Shown: positions 56,566 through 64,000 of the stretch, one piece after another
Position numbering within the stretch: the stretch's first letter is position 1
How the letters are laid out: every line of letters begins with the position of its first letter
NCBI RefSeq assembly: GCF_037038585.1
Contig: NW_027288510.1
Span: 2,671,001-2,735,000 of the forward strand
DNA length: 64,000 nucleotides
Direction of reading: 5' to 3'
Origin: Patagioenas fasciata
Lineage: Eukaryota; Chordata; Aves; Columbiformes; Columbidae
The notes under the pieces: generated by a model
Database searches by the model: none
What the model saw: only the letters and a program-made list of their open reading frames with translations
Told to the model about the DNA's origin: nothing
Position numbers and translations under genes: made by a program

Positions 56566-59421
56566 TTGAAGGGGGAAGGGATTGAAACTGGGCTCTCCAA
56601 AGATCAGCCTAAGGACAAAAAGCCTGAATTAAGAGTGAAATCAGCAGCCCACTTGAAGTGCATGTACACTAATGCACGCAGTATGGGCAACAAACAAGAG
56701 GAGCTGGAAGCCATCGTGCAGCAGGAAAGCTATGACATAGTTGCCATCACAGAAACGTGGTGGGATGACTCGTATGACTGGAGTGCTGCTATGGGTGGCT
56801 ACAGGCTCTTCAGAAAAGACAGGCAGGGCAGGAGAGGTGGAGGGGTGGCTTTATATGTTAGAGAGTCTCTTGACTCTGTTAAACTTGAGGTCAGTAGTGA
56901 CAAGGTTGAGTGCCTGTGGACCAGAATCAGGGGCAAGTCCGACAAGGCTGATGTCCTTGTGGGTGTCTGTTATAGACCACCCGACCAGGATGATGAAGGA
57001 GATGAATTATTCTACAAGCAGCTGGCAGATGTCTCAAAATCGACAGCCCTTGTTCTTGTGGGGGACTTTAACCTGCCAGATATCTGCTGGGAGCTCAATA
57101 CTGCACAGAAGAGGCAGTCTAGGAATTTCCTAGAGTGTATAGAGGACAATTTCCTTCATCAGCTGGTAAATGAGCCTACCCGGGGTAAGGCCTTGCTAGA
57201 CCTACTGTTTACAAACAAAGAAGGGCTGGTGGGAGATGTAGTGGTTGGCGACCGCCTGGGGCATAGCGACCACGAAATAATAGAATTTTCAATAGTTAGA
57301 GATGCAAGGAGAGCCACCAATAAAACCTCTACACTGGACTTCCGGAGGGCAGATTTTTGCCTATTCAGAAGTCTAGTTCAGAGCATACCCTGGGAAACAA
57401 TGCTTAAAAACAAGGGGGCCCAGGAGGGTTGGACATACTTCAAGCGGGAGGTTTTGAGGGCACAGGATCAGGCTATACCAGTGCGCCGAAAGGCTAGCCG
57501 ACAGGGAAGACAACCGGCTTGGCTAAACAGGGAGATTTTGAAGGAAATCAGAAATAAAAAGAGAGTTTACAGACTGTGGAAAAAAGGGCTGGCTACCTAT
57601 GAAGAATTTAGGAAAATAGCTAGATCGTGCAGGAAAAAAATCAGGGAAACAAAAGTGCAGTTTGAAGTTAATTTGGCCAATTCTGTTAGGGATAATAAAA
57701 AGTCCTTCTTTAAATATGTTAATAACAAAAGGAGGGGCAAGGAAAACCTCCATTCTCTACTGGACTTTGAGGGAAATATAGTTAACAAAGATGAGGAGAA
57801 AGCTGAGGTACTTAATACCTACTTTGCCTCAATATTTACCAGTCAAACAGATGGCCCTCAGGATAACTGGCCTCTGGAGATGGTTGACAGGAATAGGAAG
57901 CCAAATAGTCCCCTTGTATTCCAAGAGGAAATAGTTGGTGGCTTACTGAGCCATCTGGATCCTCATAAGTCTATGGGACCAGACGGGATCCATCCTAGGG
58001 TGATGAGGGAGCTAGCAGAAGAGCTCGCCAAGCCGCTCTCCATCATCTTCCAACAGTCTTGGCTCACTGGGGAGGTCCCAAATGATTGGAAACTGGCAAA
58101 TGTTACCCCAATCCACAAAAAGGGCTGCAAAGCTGACCCTGGCAACTACAGGCCTGTCAGCCTGACCTCGGTGCCTGGCAGGGTGATGGAGCAGATCATC
58201 CTGAATGCAATCACACAGCACCTCCAGGATGGACCAGGGATCAGACCCAGCCAGCATGGGTTTAGGAGGGGCAGGTCCTGTCTGACCAACCTGATTTCCT
58301 TTTATGATCAGGTGACCCACCTAGTGGATGAGGGGAAAGCTGTAGATGTGATCTATCTAGACTTCAGCAAAGCCTTTGACACTGTCTCCCATAATATACT
58401 CCTTCAAAAGCTGATAGCCCATGGCTTGGACAAGTGCACTCTCTGCTGGGTTAAGAACTGGCTGGAGGGCCGGGCCCAGAGAGTGCTGGTAAATGGGGCT
58501 GCATCTAGCTGGCGGCCAGTCACTAGTGGTGTCCCCCAGGGGTCAGTGTTGGGTCCAGTCCTGTTTAACATCTTTATTGATGATTTAGATGAGGGGATTG
58601 AGACCACCATCAGCAAATTTGCTGATGACACCAAGTTGGGGGGCAGTGTTGACCTGCTGGAAGGCAGGAGGGCTCTGCAAAGAGATCTGGATAGACTGGA
58701 AAAATGGGCTGATTCCAATGGGATGAAGTTCAACAAGGCCAAGTGCCGGGTCCTGCACTTTGGCCACAACAACCCCCTTCAGCGCTACAGGCTGGGCACA
58801 GAGTGGCTGGAGAGCAGCCAGACAGAAAGGGACCTGGGGGTACTGATTGACAGCAAGCTCAACATGAGCCAACAGTGTGCCCAGGTGGCCAAGAAGGCCA
58901 ATGGTATCCTGGCCTGTATCAAAAATAGTGTGGTCAGCAGGACAAGGGAAGTGATCCTTCCCCTGTACTCTGCATTGGTGAGGCCACACCTGGAGTATTG
59001 TGTTCAGTTCTGGGCCTCTCAGTTCAGGAGGGATATTGAGGTGCTGGAGCGGGTCCAGAGAAGAGCAACAAGACTGGGGAAGGGACTTGAGCACATGACC
59101 TATGGTGAGAGGCTGAGGGAGCTGGGGTTGTTCAGCCTGGAGAGGAGGAGGCTTAGAGGTGACCTCATTGCTCTCTATAACTACCTGAAGGGAAGTTATA
59201 GTCAGGTGGGAACTGGTCTCTTCTCCCAGGCAGTTAGCAATAGGACAAGGGGACATGGGCTTAAACTCTGCCAGGGGAAGTTTAGGCTGGATATTAGGAA
59301 GAAGTTCTTTACGGAAAGAGTGATCAGGCATTGGAATGGCCTGCCTAGGGAGGTGGTGGACTCACCGTCCCTGGAGGTTTTTAAACTGAGATTGGACATG
59401 GCTCTTAGTGCCATGATCTAG
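56566..59421 (+). CDS. CR1 ORF2 protein (AP endonuclease + reverse transcriptase)
   Basis: The open frame spans 951 codons from a TTG at 56566. The first ATG is at 56662 ([11 protein letters not shown]), right at the start of the endonuclease domain, and is the likely start unless translation is coupled to ORF1. Counting from 56566, the endonuclease shows ITETWW (61), GDFN (166-169) and HSDH (233-236). Reverse transcriptase shows GPDGIHPRV (471), LDFSKAFD (598-605), GVPQGS (655-660) and catalytic FADD (685-688). The C-terminus ends with [19 protein letters not shown]. Together these make the target-primed reverse transcription enzyme. No disabling change is visible. Confidence 0.95.
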   Translation: MKGEGIETGLSKDQPKDKKPELRVKSAAHLKCMYTNARSMGNKQEELEAIVQQESYDIVAITETWWDDSYDWSAAMGGYRLFRKDRQGRRGGGVALYVRESLDSVKLEVSSDKVECLWTRIRGKSDKADVLVGVCYRPPDQDDEGDELFYKQLADVSKSTALVLVGDFNLPDICWELNTAQKRQSRNFLECIEDNFLHQLVNEPTRGKALLDLLFTNKEGLVGDVVVGDRLGHSDHEIIEFSIVRDARRATNKTSTLDFRRADFCLFRSLVQSIPWETMLKNKGAQEGWTYFKREVLRAQDQAIPVRRKASRQGRQPAWLNREILKEIRNKKRVYRLWKKGLATYEEFRKIARSCRKKIRETKVQFEVNLANSVRDNKKSFFKYVNNKRRGKENLHSLLDFEGNIVNKDEEKAEVLNTYFASIFTSQTDGPQDNWPLEMVDRNRKPNSPLVFQEEIVGGLLSHLDPHKSMGPDGIHPRVMRELAEELAKPLSIIFQQSWLTGEVPNDWKLANVTPIHKKGCKADPGNYRPVSLTSVPGRVMEQIILNAITQHLQDGPGIRPSQHGFRRGRSCLTNLISFYDQVTHLVDEGKAVDVIYLDFSKAFDTVSHNILLQKLIAHGLDKCTLCWVKNWLEGRAQRVLVNGAASSWRPVTSGVPQGSVLGPVLFNIFIDDLDEGIETTISKFADDTKLGGSVDLLEGRRALQRDLDRLEKWADSNGMKFNKAKCRVLHFGHNNPLQRYRLGTEWLESSQTERDLGVLIDSKLNMSQQCAQVAKKANGILACIKNSVVSRTREVILPLYSALVRPHLEYCVQFWASQFRRDIEVLERVQRRATRLGKGLEHMTYGERLRELGLFSLERRRLRGDLIALYNYLKGSYSQVGTGLFSQAVSNRTRGHGLKLCQGKFRLDIRKKFFTERVIRHWNGLPREVVDSPSLEVFKLRLDMALSAMI

Positions 59422-59514
59422 TAAATGGGCTGAAGTTGGACCAAGGGTTGGACTTGATGATCTCTGAGGTCTTTTCCAACCTAGCCAATTCTGTGATTCT
59501 GTGATTCTGTGATC

Positions 59515-59572
59515 TGCAGAGGTCCCTTCAGCCCAACCAGCCTGGGATCCTGTGATTCTGTGAATGTGCAGC
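59515..59572 (+). mobile_element. Second CR1 3' end directly behind the full-length CR1
   Basis: After the last attctgtg of the young copy the sequence resumes with tctgcagaggtcccttcagcccaa and ends attctgtgaatgtg, which is another CR1 3' end of an older subfamily. The young copy therefore appears to have landed in or beside the tail of an older one. Confidence 0.75.
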
Positions 59573-61885
59573 CGTTTGTCTCCAGCTGGATGGGCGAGTG
59601 TGTGCAGGTGTTATTTGTACAGGCAGACCTGGCACCGTGTCCCTGGTCATGAGCTGTGGGCTGAGTCAGTGATTTTCTTCCCCTGCACAGAGGAGCAAGT
59701 TGTCTTGTGTGTGGATGAAGATGTGGTGGTGAGATTTGCATTGAGAAGCATGATTTATACTGCTTGGCCTGGATCCCTGCTGCTCATTTTTTAGAGTTAA
59801 TTTGTCCCTTTTTGTGTAGTTTGTCACTTGGCTGCTTTATTCTTTTCCCCAGCAGGCACATCTTTAAATTTGTAAAACATGGGCACAAAGTAATTTTGGA
59901 TTTTTTCTTACTTAAAAAAGATCCTAACCTGAGTTCCAGTAGTTCCTTAGACAAGGTGCCTGTTGCTGCAGAGATGTATAAGATGCAGCCCTTAGGGGAA
60001 GCAGAGTTGTTGTTCAACCCATCCCTGCATCCTGTGGCTTCCAGAAGCGCCATGTGCACAGGGGTTAAAAGGAGCCCAACACTCTCTCTGCCTGAACCTG
60101 GGGCCAGTTTGGGGATTTTCTGTAGTTTATTGTGACTAAATACCACATTCTGTGGCATTTGCCCTGGGCCTCGCTCTGCTTCGTGCCCTCTTGGGCCTCT
60201 GCCCCTCCATCAGATGTGGCCCTGACTTCTGTCATTCAGAGAAATTGCAATAAATCTTGTGGGTTTTTTTGTTTGGGTTCTTTTTTTCCCTCTCCCTTGC
60301 TCACCAACCAGAAGGTACGAGGTGTCCAGACTGTTTCTTTGAGGTGCTGGTTTGAGTATGTGTCAGGATCTCACACAGACACACCGCCCCTTATTATTAT
60401 TGTGAGATACGGCTTTGAATTAAAATACCACTTCCACGAACATGTCACTTGATCCCCAGTAATTGCATTTCAGTGTGATGAATCTCTTGCGTACTTGTTT
60501 AACCTCAAAAAGGGCTGATTTTATATGTTAATTAGGGACTAATTAAATTTAAATTAAATGCTTATTTGAAACACTTAATTTAACTTGCTACCAGAAATTT
60601 CAAATATTGTGGTTTTATTGAACGGGGAGAGAGGCTCCGCTGAGGAAAGATTCATCATTTTTCGTAGCACAATCCATTCCTTTGTGCAGCACCTGTCTGT
60701 GACAAGAAATCAGCTGCGTTTTGAGTGGTGAGCAAGGCGAGCTGTCTGCAGTGCACCCAAGCAGGAAAAACCCAGCGTTTTGAAAGGTCTGTGATCTGAA
60801 ACAAACCAACGGAATATAAATCTTCCTTAACAACTTTTGCACGTGATAATAAATGGCTTAAAAAAACTCCCAGTCCCGTTTACATTTGCCAGTCTTCCCT
60901 AATTACAAAGAATTGCTACTTACCGTGTGCTGCTTTATAGCACCTTATAGGTCTGTTGCCAACCCAAAACTGCTAATGAAACAAATTCTTCGAGTAAGCA
61001 CAGGGCAGAAAACCCACCCGGGGTCTGGGCAGAGGAGCGTTGCTTCCGTTTGCTTTTCCACTTACTGAGACAGTAAAGGTTGCCTGGGCTGCAATCAGAG
61101 GAATCAATAACCTATAGAACATGATGTGCAGCGACGTGGGGTGATTTTTATTAAATATCAGCCCAGGATTATAAATATTCCCCACGTTTTATGAGCTAGA
61201 GCAACATATGACCCCAGCCTTCTGCTAAAACAAATTAAAGTCTTCCAAGGCTTTGAAATGCGAAACTGTTCTCTCCGTGCTTTCCTTTGCGTGTGCGTGA
61301 CCCTACTTGAAACTAGGTGGTAATTTGACAGCTCGTGTTGGAATTAAGTCTTGTCACATTATCTGGAGGGTTGGGTAACGCTGGTGAGAAGATCAGGGAA
61401 CTTATGATTATTTGATGCATTTAAATAAAAGTGTCATGTTGGTTGTTCTGAAGATGTCCAGGAATTTGGCCCTGAGATCGCCTATTTTTGTCTAACAGGG
61501 TAAAAGATGCATATATTCACAAAACCAGCAGCTTTGCTCGTGGGCTTCTGTGCCCACAGCATCCATCTCCCTTTCTCCATCGCAGCGCCCAGTGCCTGCT
61601 GCCCTGGCCACGCTGCAGTTGCCGCATCGCCGGGGCAGGCAGCAGGGGATGCTCACTGCTCTGGCACAGCCACCTCTGCAAGCAAGATTTCGTTTAAAAA
61701 ATTATGCAGAAGAGATTCAAAAGGCTTTATCTTGCATGAAAAGCTCTTGTTTGCTCTGAGGTAGACATGTTTTGTAGCAGACGAAGTTTGTTGTATTTTT
61801 GTTTGGAAGGAAGAGTTGAGAGCTTTCTGATTAAGTCAAACCAAAGTGCTGACCAAGGGTCCCTGCAGGGCTCCCAGCTGCACTG
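59573..61885. other. Non-coding, no gene recognised
   Basis: A/T-rich sequence without recognisable exons. Other dynein heavy chain exons were looked for here and not seen. Confidence 0.5.
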
Positions 61886-61886
61886 T

Positions 61887-62280
61887 AGAATCATAGAATC
61901 AGTTTGGTTGGAAGAGACCTTCAGGATCATCGAGTCCAACCGTAACCCAGCTCTAGCACTCTAGTCCCTGAGAACCTCATCTCCACGTCTGTCCAACCCT
62001 CCAGGGCTGGTGACTCCAGCACTGCCCTGGGCAGCCTGTTCCAATGCCCCACAGCCCTTTGGGGAAGAAATTGTTCCCCAGATCCAGCCTCAGCCTCCCC
62101 TGGTGCAACTTGAGACCATTTCCTCTGCTCCTGGCGCTTGTTCCTGGGGAGCAGAGCCTGACCCCCCCTGGCTCCAAGCTCCTTCCAGGCAGTTCAGAGA
62201 TCAGAAGGTCTCCCCTCAGCTCCTGTTCTCCAGCTGAACCCCCAGGCCCCTCAGCTGCTCCTCATACAGCTGCAGCTGGG
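61887..62280 (-). mobile_element. CR1 3' fragment, antisense
   Basis: Begins agaatcatagaatcagtttgg, passes through ctggtgactccagcactgcc and ends near the antisense of [14 protein letters not shown] (ggcccctcagctgctcctca). Less decayed than most fragments here. Confidence 0.9.
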
Positions 62281-62411
62281 GGACATCTCAGCTCCTTGAG
62301 GGGCCGCTGTAGCTACACACAGCACAGCATTGAGCTGGGCTGAGAAATCATTTTTATTTTGCAGCAGTTGCTCTCCCAGTAGATGAGCTTTGCACCTCTG
62401 CCTCCCTACAG

Positions 62412-62577
62412 GTATGCTTGAGAAACCTCTGGAGAAAAAGGCTGGTAGGAATTATGGCCCTCCAGGTACCAAGAAGCTCGTGTACTTCATTGATGATCTC
62501 AACATGCCCGAGGTGGACGCTTACGGGACAGTGCAGCCCCATACGCTGATCCGGCAGCACCTGGACTACGGCCACTG
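62412..62577 (+). CDS. Single exon of an axonemal dynein heavy chain (DNAH9/11/17 type)
   Basis: 166 bp between acceptor ctccctacag and donor gtagga, open throughout. Encodes [33 protein letters not shown] and [28 protein letters not shown] is the Walker B region of the AAA3 module, where ATP is hydrolysed in dynein heavy chains. The [12 protein letters not shown] wording fits the beta-type outer-arm chains (DNAH9, DNAH11, DNAH17). Dynein heavy chains have roughly 80 exons, and no neighbouring exon was recognised on either side within 2-3 kb. It may be part of a large gene with long introns continuing right, or an isolated duplicated exon. The exon itself shows no damage. Confidence 0.85.
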
Positions 62578-62774
62578 GTAGGAGCCTGCTTGGGCTTGGT
62601 TGTCGGAGACCTTTTTGTTCAGCTCCAGTGCTGGGGAGTGGGTTTGAGAGAATCTCGAAGCGTGGGTCCCTCTTCCCATTGCATACTGCTGGGCTAGAGC
62701 TGGTTGGGAGGCTCTGGGTGAACTGAGAGTTGAGCACCCTCAGGGCTTCCCCTGTCCCCAGCAAACAAATTCAC

Positions 62775-62912
62775 TTAGAATCACAAAACGTCCTGAGCTG
62801 GAAGGGACCCGCAAGGATCATCGAGTCCAGCTCCTGTCCCTGCACAGGACAACCCCACAGTTCACACCGTGTGTCCGAGGACGTTGTCCATCGCTTCTTT
62901 AATACCGCTTGA
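62775..62912 (-). mobile_element. CR1-type 3' fragment, antisense
   Basis: Starts tagaatcacaaaacgtcctg and includes ggaagggacccgcaaggatca and atcgagtccagctcctgtcc, the antisense 3' UTR of an older CR1 subfamily. Confidence 0.8.
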
Positions 62913-63429
62913 TTGCTTACTCATAGCTGGGTTGAGAGGAGCTTTGCTCTGCTCTTGCTGTGGCTTGTGACTGTGGTCCCAGTGCAAAGCCTGCGAGGGG
63001 AGCGCGATGCTCGGCCTTGCTGCCCCGCGACGCTGAGAGCAGAGGCGGCTGTGGATTTGGCCTCAGCTGGGGTGAACCCCCCTGCTGTGAGCACCTAACA
63101 TTGTCTTCTGTCAGGCAGCAGCAAACAACCATTATCTAGGCAGAGGGGATTTGAAGGAAAAGCAGTGACTGTTTTGGAAGGAGATTGGTGTGTTTTACAC
63201 TTTAGCCAGCAGCTCTGTGTGGGACATGAATATTTGCATCTCTCCACAGGGAATACAGGGCAGGGACGCATTGCAATTTCCACTCTCCTCAGCTGTGTGC
63301 ATGCCTGAGCTCTGCCAAAAGCTTCCGAGGAACAGAGACAGTGGAGCGGAGGCAGAAATCTTGGGCTGTGGGTGTCAGGGAAGTCAGGCAGATAGAGGGT
63401 GAGGGAGCTGCGAGGGAGCGTTGGAGGCA

Positions 63430-64000
63430 CAAGGGGCTGCAGCGAGGAGTAGGGGGATGCAGTGAGGCGCAGAGGGATGCAACGAGGTGTGGGGGATGGA
63501 GTGAGGCATGGGGGATGCAGCGAGGTGCGGTGGGATGCAGCAACGTACAGGGGATGCAGCGAGGTGCGGGGGGATGCAGCAACGTACAGGGGATGCAGCG
63601 AGGTGCGGGGGGATGCAGCAACGTACAGGGGATGCAGCGAGGTGCGGGGGGATGCAGCAACGTACAGGGGATGCAGCGAGGTGCGGGGGGATGCAGCAAC
63701 GTACAGGGGATGCAGCGAGGTGCGGGGGGATGCAGCAACGTACAGGGGATGCAGCGAGGTGCGGGCGGATGCAGCAACGTACAGGGGATGCAGCGAGGTG
63801 CGGTGGGATGCAGCAACGTACAGGGGATGCAGCGAGGTGCGGGCGGATGCAGCAACGTACAGGGGATGCAGCGAGGTGCGGGGGGATGCAGCAACGTACA
63901 GGGGATGCAGCGAGGTGCGGGCGGATGCAGCAACGTACAGGGGATGCAGCGAGGTGCGGGCGGATGCAGCAACGTACAGGGGATGCAGCGAGGTGCGGTG
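63430..64000 (+). repeat. Minisatellite, 39-bp unit, runs past the window end
   Basis: Tandem copies of a 39-bp unit made of two related halves, GGGGATGCAGCGAGGTGCG and GGGGATGCAGCAACGTACA. The right part (from about 63530) is very homogeneous; the left 100 bp is more variable and shorter in unit. Frames read LHPPAPRCIPCTL repeats on the minus strand and are artefacts. It differs in sequence from the 28-36 kb satellite although the unit length is the same. Confidence 0.95.

Larger units (their letters stand above)
54960..59514 (+). mobile_element. Full-length CR1 LINE with both ORFs open
   Basis: A complete non-LTR retrotransposon of about 4.5 kb. It has a GC-rich 5' UTR (left edge uncertain, about 54.96-55.06 kb), ORF1 at 55457-56563, ORF2 at 56566-59421, a 90-bp 3' UTR, and three copies of attctgtg at the end. 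Neither ORF carries a stop or frameshift, and all catalytic motifs expected in ORF2 are present. This is a young, possibly competent copy. The many shorter CR1 pieces in the window are 5'-truncated relatives of various ages. Confidence 0.95.

Noticed and set aside
56566-56661. N-terminal 32 codons of CR1 ORF2 from TTG
   Set aside because: There is no ATG in this part; the domain starts at the ATG at 56662. The extension was kept only as an open frame.

Overview
The window is avian nuclear DNA. It is dominated by CR1 LINE copies in both orientations, many ending in the octamer-like 3' tail (ATTCTGTG)n. It also carries solo LTRs of endogenous retroviruses and GC-rich minisatellites, and no SINEs were recognised. 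Nothing bacterial is present: there are no operons, tRNAs, rRNAs or CRISPR arrays. The species cannot be named from the sequence.

Layout. 1-9 kb: head-to-head old CR1 copies, an LTR remnant and degenerate repeats. 8.6-9.2 kb: a CpG island with a short first coding exon and an RFX-type X-box just upstream. 9.47-10.07 kb: one arm of an inverted repeat whose partner lies at 25.57-26.16 kb. 10-15 kb: C-rich sequence, CR1 fragments, a GGAT microsatellite, a minisatellite, a second CpG island and an LTR. 15-23 kb: a multi-exon minus-strand gene. Its first eight exons join in frame with standard splice sites and encode a CCDC81-like protein with tandem HU-type domains. Further exons lie downstream, some of them apparently duplicated. 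24-25.5 kb: two LTRs. 26.2-36.1 kb: a run of tandem-repeat arrays, first A/T-tract repeats, then a CpG island and a short minisatellite, then a 7.9-kb satellite of about 39 bp per unit. 36.08-36.73 kb: a complete solo LTR.

36.7-64 kb: mostly non-coding DNA with CR1 scraps. It holds four exons of a COLGALT2-like collagen galactosyltransferase, two of which have lost their splice acceptors, so I call it a pseudogene. A full-length CR1 LINE with both reading frames open lies at about 55.0-59.5 kb. A single well-preserved exon of an axonemal dynein heavy chain lies at 62.4 kb. A second 39-bp minisatellite runs off the right edge.

The genes do not form a pathway. Incomplete pieces of unrelated genes among satellites, an inverted duplication and a young LINE look like a segmental-duplication patchwork, as found on a W chromosome, a dot microchromosome, a subtelomere or a songbird germline-restricted chromosome. 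That placement is inference. One thin theme is cilia and centrosomes (CCDC81-like gene, dynein heavy chain exon, X-box promoter).
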